IMG/VR virus record: IMGVR_UViG_3300045131_001230
Location: 1 to 47,423 of that record
DNA length: 47,423 nt
Origin: a virus
Reading direction: 5' to 3' (one strand)
Positions 1 through 8,131 of this stretch are shown here, in pieces. The position numbers and the translations under genes are program-made. The first letter of the stretch is position 1. Each line of letters opens with the position of its first letter. Under the pieces are notes generated by a model. The model did not search any database. It saw nothing but the letters and a program-made list of their open reading frames with translations, and was not told the origin of the DNA.

Positions 1-816
1 AATTATAAGAAGGCACCTTTCATTTATCCTGGAAGTAAGTTTCGTGCCTTGAAACACATTATGCCTCACATTCCCTATCGTAAGAAGTATATCGAAGTCT
101 TCGGTGGTACTGGAGCAGTATTACTCAATCGGGAACGTAGCGAGGTAGAAGTCTTTAATGATCGTAATAGTGGTATTGTAGATTTCTACAAATGCATACG
201 TGACCCTGCTGGAATTGAACAGGTCAAGAAACGACTCGACCTTATGCAACTCAGTCGTCAAGAGTTTATTGAGGCTAGAGATAACTGGGCGAGTTGCTCT
301 GACATTGTAGATCGTGCAACACAATGGTACTATAGTATTGAAGCATCATTTAGTGGTATGGGAAAAGCCTTTGGTCGGGCTATAAATACCCCTAATAAAG
401 ACGTCACTGAGAAGTTCCCTTACTTTGATCATGTTCATAAGCGTCTAAAGAATGTTCTAATAGAGAACATAGATGCCTTTGATTTGATTAAGGACTTTGA
501 CTGTCATGATGCTGTCTTTTATCTCGACCCGCCCTACATGCCTGGAATGTCATTTGAGGATAAATATGAGGAAACTCTAACTCAAAATGATCACGTCAGG
601 TTATGTGAGTTGATAATGAAGTCTAAAGGTTTCTTTGCTTTGTCTGGTTATAATAATGAACTCTATGACTCTTATCATTGGGATAAGATAATAGATTACA
701 AAATCCTTATTACTGCTGATGCACAAGCAAAAACTGAGACCAACAATAAAAAAGGTTTAGAATCTAGTCGTGGTATGAGAAAAGAATTCTTATGGATTAA
801 GGAGGCAGCACTATGA
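1..816 (+). CDS. DNA adenine (N6) methyltransferase, D12 class, 5' partial
   Basis: The frame is open from base 1, so the true start lies outside the window; an internal TTG at 49 is not needed. The protein opens with the SAM-binding motif I region (PFIYPGSK, then EVFGGTGAVLL) and carries the catalytic motif DPPY at about codon 176. This is the Dam/D12 class arrangement, which transfers a methyl group from SAM to adenine N6. It is first in a plus-strand run and overlaps the next gene by 4 bases (ATGA). Likely roles are self-methylation against host restriction or modification timing. The target site cannot be read from the sequence; GATC is only the family's commonest target. Confidence 0.93.
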   Translation, partial: NYKKAPFIYPGSKFRALKHIMPHIPYRKKYIEVFGGTGAVLLNRERSEVEVFNDRNSGIVDFYKCIRDPAGIEQVKKRLDLMQLSRQEFIEARDNWASCSDIVDRATQWYYSIEASFSGMGKAFGRAINTPNKDVTEKFPYFDHVHKRLKNVLIENIDAFDLIKDFDCHDAVFYLDPPYMPGMSFEDKYEETLTQNDHVRLCELIMKSKGFFALSGYNNELYDSYHWDKIIDYKILITADAQAKTETNNKKGLESSRGMRKEFLWIKEAAL

Positions 817-1079
817 AAGAGCCAGAGTATCTCAATGGATTAGACGAAGCGGTCAAGCAGCATCATCCATTACTTCAGAAGAGACTTAAAAAGCAGTCCC
901 TTCTTTTGGGTCGGAAAAAGATTGAAGAAGACAAGTATGAAGCCATCAAAGATAGTGTTACTTTCCTTATTCTTCAACTTCTTCAAGACCATCAGAATGA
1001 ACTCAAATCCATTCGTGATGATATCAGTAGAGGCCGTTTAGATTTAGTAATCATGGGTTTAAACAAGAGGCTCACATGA
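813..1079 (+). CDS. hypothetical small charged helical protein
   Basis: This 88-residue protein starts in an ATGA overlap with the methylase and has GGAGG upstream inside that gene. It is rich in Lys, Glu and Leu and looks fully helical, with no motif I recognise. Its stop overlaps the start of the next gene by 4 bases, so translation is coupled on both sides. Confidence 0.75.
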   Translation: MKEPEYLNGLDEAVKQHHPLLQKRLKKQSLLLGRKKIEEDKYEAIKDSVTFLILQLLQDHQNELKSIRDDISRGRLDLVIMGLNKRLT

Positions 1080-1666
1080 GACATCTAAATAAGGACTTAA
1101 TGTGTGGACTTACTATCCTCACAACTGGGCCTGACCCGAAACAAGATAGTATTGTCTCCTTTTGTATGGCTCCAGTGGATTGGAATATCAATTGTCATCC
1201 AACAATAATGCCTTTCTCTGCTCACATGCAGATGCGTAGGTCAAGTATTGATAAGGATTGGATTGGTAGAGAAGCAAATAAAGTACTTGATTGTCTAAAG
1301 AAAGGACTCGATCCCTACGATGTTGCAGATATGTTGGAACGCTGGAAGGACAAACACCTCCCGCCGCAAAAGAAGATCGTACCGCTTTGCTATGATTGGC
1401 CGTTTATTTATAGTTTTCTGTTTGATTGGCTTGGCGGAGAAACTATGGGCTACCTTTTTCAAACGAAAGTGAGAGATGTTTTAGTCACGGCCAACTATCT
1501 CAACGATAGGGCGGACTACAAAATGCTCGGATTACCTTATCCGAAACCAGAAGATTTCACCTACTTAGCTCAAACATGCGAGGCAGACTATAAGAAAACT
1601 ATGGATATCAAGAAGGAATGTTTAGCAGTTATCAAAATCTACAATCATCAACTCAAGCAGGTCTAA
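1076..1666 (+). CDS. degenerate DnaQ-like (RNase H fold) exonuclease homolog
   Basis: The N-terminal stretch around LTILTTGPDPKQDSIVSF matches the first beta-hairpin of DEDD exonucleases (DxETTGxDPxxDxI), but the two acidic residues are Thr and Leu here. Further on, LCYDWPFIYSFL sits where the HN..FD motif is expected, and ADYKKTMDIKKEC resembles the last helix and keeps only its Asp. The fold assignment is by eye. If correct, the metal-binding residues are mostly gone and the protein probably binds nucleic acid or a partner rather than cutting. The start is an ATGA overlap with the upstream gene. Confidence 0.5.
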   Translation: MRHLNKDLMCGLTILTTGPDPKQDSIVSFCMAPVDWNINCHPTIMPFSAHMQMRRSSIDKDWIGREANKVLDCLKKGLDPYDVADMLERWKDKHLPPQKKIVPLCYDWPFIYSFLFDWLGGETMGYLFQTKVRDVLVTANYLNDRADYKMLGLPYPKPEDFTYLAQTCEADYKKTMDIKKECLAVIKIYNHQLKQV

Positions 1667-1678
1667 AACAGGTGACAT

Positions 1679-2170
1679 ATGAAAAAGTATATTCTAGTTA
1701 GTTTTGTCTTATTAGCCAGTTTATTTTGTTTTGGCGATGACTACGGTAGTTATCGTGCCATTCAAGATAAGATTGCTAGATATCAAAACGTAATCAAGAA
1801 TAATGCTGGCACTGTCGAGCAACGTAATTACTATCGCCGTCAAATTACAGAGTTGAAGAGACGTTTAAAAGATTTTGACGTAATACAAATAGACGTTGAC
1901 CAAGACATGCAAGCAATAGATACTGTTGTTCCTAAGTTGGATTTGAAAGAGCATGAAAGAAAGATGCAGATACTTTATGAAAAGAGTGCTAAGTCTGAAA
2001 AAGCCATAGAGGACTGGAGGGCAAAGGAAATTAAGTCCATCCTTGACGAAGGGAGAAAAAGAAATGAAGCAGTAGATCGTGAAATCCAAGCGGCTAGAAA
2101 GGCCGTCGAGGATGCTAAAGAAGGTTTCAAGAAATTAATTGAAGAAAATGAGAGGAAGTTAAATAAATGA
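1679..2170 (+). CDS. exported coiled-coil protein
   Basis: The first 19-20 residues form a Sec-type signal peptide (KK, then YILVSFVLLASLFCFG, then DD). The Cys has Phe before it, so it is a poor lipobox and a soluble periplasmic or surface protein is more likely than a lipoprotein. The remaining 140 residues are heptad-like and rich in Lys, Glu and Arg, which predicts a long coiled coil. AGGTG lies upstream. A role at the cell envelope (lysis helper, superinfection exclusion) is possible, but nothing in the sequence decides it. Confidence 0.75.
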   Translation: MKKYILVSFVLLASLFCFGDDYGSYRAIQDKIARYQNVIKNNAGTVEQRNYYRRQITELKRRLKDFDVIQIDVDQDMQAIDTVVPKLDLKEHERKMQILYEKSAKSEKAIEDWRAKEIKSILDEGRKRNEAVDREIQAARKAVEDAKEGFKKLIEENERKLNK

Positions 2171-2772
2171 AACTCGTGAAACAATCGGCTACTCTAATCA
2201 ATGGTGTTCAATATGACACTATATTGCATCATATTGAACACTGTGGTAGAGTAGCCTATAAGAGTGAAAACAAGATTACTCCTGAAACAGCAGAACCATT
2301 CATCAAAAACATCATCAAGCGTGGCCATGAAAGCGTGTTAGAACATTTCTCTTTTACTTTCAAGATTGTTACAGACAGAGCTATCGCTAATGAGCTTGTT
2401 CGACATAGGTTGGCTAGCTATACTCAAGAATCTACAAGATATGTTAAGTATAATGAATTAGAGGTAATCGCTCAAGACTTTGATACTAAGGAAGATTTTG
2501 AAATCTGGTACTGTCATTGTTGCGCTTGTGAATATGGTTATAAGCAGATGATCTTACGAGGGGTTAAGCCTCAAATGGCAAGAAGCGTTCTGCCGTTATC
2601 GTTAAAGACTGAATTGTTTATGACCGCCAATATTAGAGAATGGCGACACATCTTTAAGTTACGGATACATCCAGCGGCACATCCATTAATGTCTAGTTTG
2701 ATGCGGATGTGTTGGAAGAAACTTGTAGATAATTACCCAATCTTTTTTGACGACATAGGAGGTTTAGAATGA
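2167..2772 (+). CDS. thyX: flavin-dependent thymidylate synthase ThyX
   Basis: ThyX makes dTMP from dUMP using FAD and methylene-tetrahydrofolate. The signature RHR-x7-S is intact at residues 79-89 (RHRLASYTQES) and is followed by TRY. The preceding SENK and HESVLEH segments also fit the family. At 201 residues it is close to normal length. It overlaps both neighbours by 4 bases and sits with other nucleotide-handling genes, so it probably raises dTMP supply for phage DNA synthesis or for a modified base. Confidence 0.95.
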   Translation: MKLVKQSATLINGVQYDTILHHIEHCGRVAYKSENKITPETAEPFIKNIIKRGHESVLEHFSFTFKIVTDRAIANELVRHRLASYTQESTRYVKYNELEVIAQDFDTKEDFEIWYCHCCACEYGYKQMILRGVKPQMARSVLPLSLKTELFMTANIREWRHIFKLRIHPAAHPLMSSLMRMCWKKLVDNYPIFFDDIGGLE

Positions 2773-3215
2773 CTATTTTCAACTGGCATGACGAGTTAAC
2801 TAACCAATTCGTGAATCAAAATCCTATCGAACTAAAGAAAAGTTTTGACTATGCAGAGTTTTGCTGGCGTATTAGAAATTGTAAAATCGCTGAACTGGAT
2901 GGAACTATTATCTATTTCTGGAATTCCTTTAATTTTACTCTTGATCTTTTTGCAAAATCAAAAGAGTTGATGGTTAAAAAGAATCACGACTATGCTGGAG
3001 TGAAAGATCCATTCAGTAACTTCCGCACCTGTCAGAACATTGGTCTTTGTTCCACCATCGTAGGATTACTTGTTCGTCTTGGAGACAAAGTATCAAGATT
3101 GGAGAATCTTAAAGTTCGAGAAGCTAAAGTTAAGGATGAGTCTGTACAAGATACCTTAATTGATGTTATCAACTACTGTGTACTATTGAGGGCTTATATC
3201 TATGACAACCCCTAA
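2769..3215 (+). CDS. DUF1599-type (nucleotide-modification-associated) protein
   Basis: The central stretch KKNHDYAGVKDPFSNFR, the later RLGDKVSRLENL and the C-terminal DTLIDVINYCVLL match DUF1599 as I know it: an all-alpha MazG/dUTPase-related fold often found in phages beside nucleotide-modifying genes. Asp and Glu residues that could bind magnesium are present (SVQDTLIDVINY). Its substrate is unknown. It is coupled to thyX by a 4-base overlap. Confidence 0.75.
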   Translation: MTIFNWHDELTNQFVNQNPIELKKSFDYAEFCWRIRNCKIAELDGTIIYFWNSFNFTLDLFAKSKELMVKKNHDYAGVKDPFSNFRTCQNIGLCSTIVGLLVRLGDKVSRLENLKVREAKVKDESVQDTLIDVINYCVLLRAYIYDNP

Positions 3216-3507
3216 TAAAAGATGGTTCATTAGCGGCCCAATGTCCGGCATGGCTGAATTCAATCGGCCGGCTTTCTTTAAGATTGAAGAACAATTAAAA
3301 AGAGATGAACCTGATTGCTTTGTCTATAATCCAGCCAGACTTAATTGGGATGAAGGTAGTAATAAAGATTACATGATCTTAGCCTTACCGATGCTTATCA
3401 CTTGTACTGATTTGTTTGTTATGTTAGGGTCAGAAAATAGTTCAGGTTCAACTATTGAACGATTGTTAGCAATTTATTGTCACTTAAACATAACTTGGGA
3501 GGATTAG
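3202..3507 (+). CDS. DUF4406 / nucleoside 2-deoxyribosyltransferase-like protein
   Basis: This 101-residue protein opens with the strand-loop ISGPMSGM..FNRPAFF and continues with VYNPA, both typical of DUF4406 proteins of the nucleoside 2-deoxyribosyltransferase fold. The later SSGSTIERLLA fits the usual Gly-x-x-x-E helix. It may cleave or exchange N-glycosidic bonds of deoxynucleotides. It overlaps the preceding gene by 14 bases. Confidence 0.75.
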   Translation: MTTPNKRWFISGPMSGMAEFNRPAFFKIEEQLKRDEPDCFVYNPARLNWDEGSNKDYMILALPMLITCTDLFVMLGSENSSGSTIERLLAIYCHLNITWED

Positions 3508-3509
3508 TA

Positions 3510-4268
3510 ATGGCTGATCGTTTCACTACAAAGATATTCAAGCATACGCCAATAAAAATTCCCTTTAGCTATGAGTCTAGGGATAAGATTCATATTCAAG
3601 TAGGGATTGGCTCACCAAACGAGAAGTGGCTTGAGGAACGTGGATTTCATCGTTCTGTTAATGGTTTCTGCCCATTAAATATGCGAGAAACAAAGGAATT
3701 TGAAAACAAATTCCTTGGTAAAAAAGCATACGTTGTAGGCAAAGGCCCATCAATGGATTATTTGACGCCTGACCATTTCACTCTTAAAGATAGCCCTATC
3801 CTAGCCGTCAATGAGGCTCATATTGCTATCAAGAGATTGAAATTACCTAATCCACTTTATTTGGTTCAATGTGATGCTCCACCACGCTACTACGTGACGC
3901 ATGAAGATGTAATAATCGTGCCTCACAAGGTAGCTCACCATTATCTTGAATACCCTAATTTATATATTCTTGAAACCGACCGTGGCCCGATGTATCTAAG
4001 TAGTAGTCATGCGATTAAAGTTGGCTTTTACTTTGGCTGTATGGAACAAATCTTAGTTTGTTTTGATGCTATGCTTGGTATTACAGGCTATCCACCATCT
4101 TTATTATCTGACATTTCGGTGAAGAGATTAGCCAATCACGTGATGCAAGCTGATAGAATTAAGTTGTATCTAGGATTGCTCAATATCAAGTATCAGCTTC
4201 TTATCCCAAATAGAGAACGCGTTGGTGAACTAATAGAAGGAAAGCCATATGAGGAGCCTAAAAGATGA
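3510..4268 (+). CDS. MptE/DUF115-like protein (copy 1 of a tandem pair)
   Basis: An ATG at 3510 with GGGAGGA 7 bases upstream is a better start than the one at 3477. The key motif is AYVVGKGPSMDYL, like the GxGPSL loop of MptE-like (DUF115) proteins and related sugar- or pterin-pyrophosphate enzymes. Strands around PILAVNEA and LVCFDAMLG follow. The exact reaction is unknown; candidates are a nucleotide-sugar or pterin-type transferase. The next gene is a diverged copy, overlapping by 4 bases. Confidence 0.6.
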   Translation: MADRFTTKIFKHTPIKIPFSYESRDKIHIQVGIGSPNEKWLEERGFHRSVNGFCPLNMRETKEFENKFLGKKAYVVGKGPSMDYLTPDHFTLKDSPILAVNEAHIAIKRLKLPNPLYLVQCDAPPRYYVTHEDVIIVPHKVAHHYLEYPNLYILETDRGPMYLSSSHAIKVGFYFGCMEQILVCFDAMLGITGYPPSLLSDISVKRLANHVMQADRIKLYLGLLNIKYQLLIPNRERVGELIEGKPYEEPKR

Positions 4269-4852
4269 CATTATTCAAAGCATTTAACAAACACTTGAAG
4301 GGTGAAGCTGACTTTTCTGGGAATATCAAAGGAGTGTGTCCTTTAACGTTAGTGCAAGACACTATCTATAAAAATCGTTTTTGTGACAAACCAGCATATA
4401 TTGTTGGTAGAGGCCCATCACTTCAATACCTAAAACCAGACAATTTCGAGTCATGGTCGGTACCTATTATATGTGTTAATAACACTATCATTACAGTAAG
4501 TAAAATGGGATTACCAAATCCTTTATTCTTTATCGCGGCCGATAGACCGAGTGATTATTACATCGACCAAGCGGAAAACATTGATAGGATTGTTAAAGTC
4601 TTTCCACATGTCGTTGCTCATTTTTACAAGCAATACAAGAATGTCTATGTTATCGAAGCAAAGGTAAGTCAGCATCTTACACTAGGATTTGCTATTCATT
4701 TAGCCTATTATATGGGTTGTGAGCTAATAGACTTTGTTGCTTGTGATGCTTTCTTTGGTATCGGAGAGGAAAAATATATTAGAAACAACATCAATATTAA
4801 AAAAGAAATAAGCTCACCATACACGGTGAGCTTACCGAAAGAAAATAACTAG
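4265..4852 (+). CDS. MptE/DUF115-like protein (copy 2 of a tandem pair)
   Basis: This 195-residue protein is clearly homologous to its upstream neighbour. It shares AYIVGRGPSLQYLKPDNF, the GLPNPLFFI strand, PHVVAHFYKQYKNVYVIEA and YYMGCELIDFVACDA. It lacks the N-terminal extension and the last 40 or so residues of copy 1. The pair points to a tandem duplication and perhaps a heterodimer. The last codons lie inside a perfect 10-bp hairpin. Confidence 0.6.
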   Translation: MTLFKAFNKHLKGEADFSGNIKGVCPLTLVQDTIYKNRFCDKPAYIVGRGPSLQYLKPDNFESWSVPIICVNNTIITVSKMGLPNPLFFIAADRPSDYYIDQAENIDRIVKVFPHVVAHFYKQYKNVYVIEAKVSQHLTLGFAIHLAYYMGCELIDFVACDAFFGIGEEKYIRNNINIKKEISSPYTVSLPKENN

Positions 4853-4876
4853 AAATGAGGCATAATCTCTAGTTAT
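4809..4876. terminator. two hairpins between convergent genes
   Basis: A perfect 10-bp stem (4809-4818 with 4825-4834, 6-base loop) lies inside the end of the plus-strand gene. A second perfect 9-bp stem (4845-4853 with 4868-4876) covers its stop codon. The minus-strand late operon ends at 4889, so the structures probably stop or protect transcripts from both sides. Neither is followed by a long T run. Confidence 0.65.
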
Positions 4877-4888
4877 CTATTCTTTCTC

Positions 4889-5752
4889 CTAACCCATTCT
4901 ATTGTACGCTTCATTAACCCAACGCTTGTTATCGCCAGCTTTGAAAGCCAAGGTTCCGATGTCATCTTTGAAGTCATAGATGTGCATCTTTAGCCTTGGC
5001 TTTATCTTTTTATACATCAGGCTAATCTTGATACTTAACTCCTCACACTTAGCCCGACTAAGAGCAAACAATTCATAAAGATTGTTCACCGGCCCGTAGA
5101 ACCAACGATTATCTGGTGTCCAACTTGCCAATCTGATCACATAAATATCAGCGTCTTCAATACGCTTCTCCTGCAAGAAGTCACAGAGATAAGCTATTGT
5201 GTCGTTACAAGCTACGCCTCCATCATAAATACGGTGGCCACTAATGGGATCTTTATAGTAACTAAAAAGCCCTGGGATATTGGCAGTCATAGCTGCAAGT
5301 TGACTCGCATTGTAATTAACGGGTATTCCTGAGAAGTTCCCTTCGATCCGAATAGATTCGTCAATCTTATTATCAATATCACAAATAGCCACGCCTACCT
5401 TGGTTCTGAGGTTTGGTAGCTTCTCATCATCGATTATTCGTTTAAAAACGTTCTCGATATTGTTTTTGAAAAGCCCACCTCGTGACCAGAAACGCCAATC
5501 AAAAGAACCTACGAGATCACTCCAACTAATGGTGTCAAACTTTTCAATCAAGAGGTCATTAGCTTCTGACCACTTGAGTTTATGTTGTCTCTCACATGCT
5601 AACCCTAAAGCTATTACCCCTCCGATTGATGTTCCCATTACTATTGATGGATCAACACCTTTTTCAAAGAGCCATTTTAATGCTCCCAAAGCGAAGAGTC
5701 CATTTGCACCACCACCCTCGATAATAATGTAGCTCGGACTATTGCTTGCCAT
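4889..5752 (-). CDS. patatin-like phospholipase
   Basis: All patatin marks are present: the oxyanion motif GGGANG at residues 13-18, the nucleophile elbow GTSIG with Ser42, and the catalytic Asp in DGG near residue 177. The family hydrolyses acyl chains of membrane phospholipids. There is no signal peptide, so it acts in the cytoplasm unless released. ATG at 5752 has GGAG 7-8 bases upstream and a 14-base overlap with the preceding gene; a longer form from 5791 is less likely. It is the last gene of the late operon. Lysis, membrane damage or counter-defence are all possible. Confidence 0.88.
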   Translation of the reverse strand: MASNSPSYIIIEGGGANGLFALGALKWLFEKGVDPSIVMGTSIGGVIALGLACERQHKLKWSEANDLLIEKFDTISWSDLVGSFDWRFWSRGGLFKNNIENVFKRIIDDEKLPNLRTKVGVAICDIDNKIDESIRIEGNFSGIPVNYNASQLAAMTANIPGLFSYYKDPISGHRIYDGGVACNDTIAYLCDFLQEKRIEDADIYVIRLASWTPDNRWFYGPVNNLYELFALSRAKCEELSIKISLMYKKIKPRLKMHIYDFKDDIGTLAFKAGDNKRWVNEAYNRMG

Positions 5753-5993
5753 GACACTCTCCACATTCCGTTGAGTTGACTTCCTTCTCAAAGATTAGAC
5801 AATCTAGTCTTAACCTCATCTTCTTGCTCAGATTGCCACAGCATGTCCCTGGAACATGAGTTTCAGTCCGATAATCGCAAGGCTTCATTATCCTCCTCTG
5901 GACATGGATGTCATTCTTATCGACCCTGTACCCGTCTAAGATAGGCGGATTTTTGTCTGTTATGATTGCTAAATCGCCTCTGAACCGAATCAT
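5739..5993 (-). CDS. Cys-rich putative zinc-binding protein (paralog of the next gene)
   Basis: This 84-residue protein has cysteines in the pattern C-x11-CC-x12-C-x11-C-x2-C (KPC, TCCG, LDC, ECGEC). The same spacing, off by one, occurs at the C-terminus of the neighbour at 5990-6382, so the two share a small zinc-ribbon-like module. Its function is unknown. Its start overlaps the upstream stop (ATGA). Confidence 0.7.
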   Translation of the reverse strand: MIRFRGDLAIITDKNPPILDGYRVDKNDIHVQRRIMKPCDYRTETHVPGTCCGNLSKKMRLRLDCLIFEKEVNSTECGECHGKQ

Positions 5994-6382
5994 AATTTAC
6001 ACTTTCCACAGCCGAGAGCTGTTACTGGTTGGTTTTTAACAGGGCAAAAATAAATGTACTTCGTTTTATGCTGACCACCACAACACTTATATTCTATCTT
6101 CTTTTCTTTCCTTTTCAGGCAAGGTTTTATTATTTCGCCAGTGGCAATATCGGCCTCAAATAGGGCTTTCATCAATTCTTTCCAGACTGGGAGGTCTAAT
6201 CTTACTTCCTCAGTTGGTGTTATTCCCGCCCATATAAAAGTTAAAGCATCTTTTGCTTTTTCTACTGACCCTAAGGGATCATTAAAAAGTTCTTTGAGTT
6301 TGATTATGTTTTGTTTTACTAAAGATTTGTCAATCTCTTTAGCGACGATATCATCGGTGTGGTACCAATAGTTGATAGTCAT
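5990..6382 (-). CDS. hypothetical protein with C-terminal Cys-rich module
   Basis: Roughly the first 85 residues are helical and unlike anything I recognise. The C-terminus carries KPC-x11-CCGG, YIYFC and LGCGKC, the same module as the 84-residue neighbour downstream, so it is probably metal-binding. It lies among the last genes of the late operon with ATGA overlaps on both sides, possibly as a minor virion or host-interaction protein. Confidence 0.7.
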   Translation of the reverse strand: MTINYWYHTDDIVAKEIDKSLVKQNIIKLKELFNDPLGSVEKAKDALTFIWAGITPTEEVRLDLPVWKELMKALFEADIATGEIIKPCLKRKEKKIEYKCCGGQHKTKYIYFCPVKNQPVTALGCGKCKL

Positions 6383-6774
6383 ACAAACAAACTCTTTCTG
6401 ACCTGCCTGATTGCATCAGCGAGATCAGGATACATTTTCTTTGCTTCCTCTTCCGCTTCTTCTAGTTCAATTTGTGCCCTAAGAGAGTTTTGTAGATTAC
6501 CATCAATAACCTCTTCCATCTTTTTGATGGCTCGGCCGACGTGCTTACGTACGCAATCAAGACAACTATCCTGATCCAGCATTGTCGGAGGTAACTGGCC
6601 AAATTGAACTCTCACTGGATGAGTTAAGTGTTCTTCTTCCGGAAGAGATACGATTGCAAAATCCCTAATATAGATATTATCTTCAGGCTTGAGTGACTGT
6701 AGGAAAGGAATGATTTTCCCATCCTCCTCGAATTGTTTTGCCCTTGGGTCGTCTACTTTGTTGATCGGTTTCAT
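6379..6774 (-). CDS. hypothetical protein with CxxC-x-KH motif
   Basis: ATG at 6774 is preceded by AAGGAG at good spacing, so the 131-residue form is chosen over a start at 6816. Residues around SCLDCVRKHVGRAIKKMEE combine a CxxC with a basic helix, and a Glu-rich coiled stretch (QIELEEAEEEAKKMY) follows. The function is unknown. Confidence 0.7.
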   Translation of the reverse strand: MKPINKVDDPRAKQFEEDGKIIPFLQSLKPEDNIYIRDFAIVSLPEEEHLTHPVRVQFGQLPPTMLDQDSCLDCVRKHVGRAIKKMEEVIDGNLQNSLRAQIELEEAEEEAKKMYPDLADAIRQVRKSLFV

Positions 6775-6784
6775 TTCATTCTCC

Positions 6785-8122
6785 TTATGTATGAAAGTTA
6801 AAGGTTGGTACTTCAAAATCTAGACTATCTGACCCTAAAATATCTATCAAAACTGACGCCCAATACATGGGGTCAGAGTTAATTTGGGATTGCGTGGCTA
6901 CGCCTTGATTTCCCCTTACTTCTATACTGGTCGATCCTTCTCTACGTTCCCCCGTTTGTGAATACGACTCTCCAGTATCTGGATTATAATAACAATCATA
7001 GCCAAGATCGGTCACGATATCCGTGATCGTTGGAGTTGATATCACACTGAGAGAAGTGAGTGAAACTCTTGAACCCCGTGTTAAATCATAAGACATCTCA
7101 ACCGATCCATACTTAGCCCAATCTCCGGCGACCCCATTAACCGTGGTTCTTTTGAAATTATTAACTATTAGATGGCCAACGCCGCTACCATAAACATCTA
7201 TGTCCTTCTGATTGGTTTGGTCTTGAATGGTGTACACGAGTTTTTCATATCTATAGTCAAAAGTCGAGCACCCCTCGCCGAACCAGCGATTATAGATGTA
7301 TTCATCATGAATTTTTCCCGCGGAGGCTCCTGCCGTCCATGTGGACACGAATCCACTTAAAGCCCCCTCCACGACATTTGTCGTGTCGCTTGTGCATGGA
7401 GGCGGATAATACGGATCATCGTAACACCTAAGAACTCGATCCCACCCATACCATGTGGATATCCATGCTGAATCATCTGTTTGCGTTCTGTAAGTATCCG
7501 TGTCTTTTGTCTTGTATTCCAAAGAGCCCGACCATTCATGGCCAATAGGTAGCAGACATAAGGTCAGGGAGTCCAGTATTTTTCTTCTACTGGCGAGCCA
7601 GCGGGAAAGATAATCATTTCCGTGCACGAATGAATGTGTTCGATCAAGCGTGCAAAGCATATCTCCTGATAAATTAAGTTTGTCAATGCAAAGACTTTCC
7701 CAAGTATAAGGGTCTGGGATAGCCGCAGTCCATGAACCAATATAGGCGTTCACCTTCCAGATCGTCCCCCCCGATTTCACATAGACAGCATTACCCGTCG
7801 CCTTGTCTAAAGCGATTGTTCCATCGTAATCATATTCCCTATAAAGCCACTCTTCCACCAGTTCAAGAAGTGTGGTGGCTGTGGTGGCATAGTAGTGAAC
7901 TACTGCTTCTTTCAACAAGGTGTCAAATGAAGAAATATCAAATGACTGATAGAGATAAGGATTATCGGTAGGCACACGATTTAAAAATGCGGCCCCATGT
8001 CCGTGACCAACATATGCGGCTTTTTCTTTAAGTGCTTCACCTATCGCATCCCAATATCTATTATCTCTGATATCTGGTGCTTCCCAATCCGCACCAACGA
8101 ACCCCCATGATCCCATAGCCAT
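6785..8122 (-). CDS. putative minor virion / tail tip protein
   Basis: This 445-residue protein is rich in Trp, Tyr, Ser and Asp, like many phage surface proteins. The N-terminus (GFVGADWEAPDIRDNRYWDAIGEALKEK, split by a turn) and a central helix are followed by beta-rich sequence. I know no family for it. Its position after the tail hub genes suggests a tail-tip or adsorption role. GAGGT lies about 6 bases before the ATG. Confidence 0.6.
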   Translation of the reverse strand: MAMGSWGFVGADWEAPDIRDNRYWDAIGEALKEKAAYVGHGHGAAFLNRVPTDNPYLYQSFDISSFDTLLKEAVVHYYATTATTLLELVEEWLYREYDYDGTIALDKATGNAVYVKSGGTIWKVNAYIGSWTAAIPDPYTWESLCIDKLNLSGDMLCTLDRTHSFVHGNDYLSRWLASRRKILDSLTLCLLPIGHEWSGSLEYKTKDTDTYRTQTDDSAWISTWYGWDRVLRCYDDPYYPPPCTSDTTNVVEGALSGFVSTWTAGASAGKIHDEYIYNRWFGEGCSTFDYRYEKLVYTIQDQTNQKDIDVYGSGVGHLIVNNFKRTTVNGVAGDWAKYGSVEMSYDLTRGSRVSLTSLSVISTPTITDIVTDLGYDCYYNPDTGESYSQTGERREGSTSIEVRGNQGVATQSQINSDPMYWASVLIDILGSDSLDFEVPTFNFHT

Positions 8123-8131
8123 CAGTCTACC

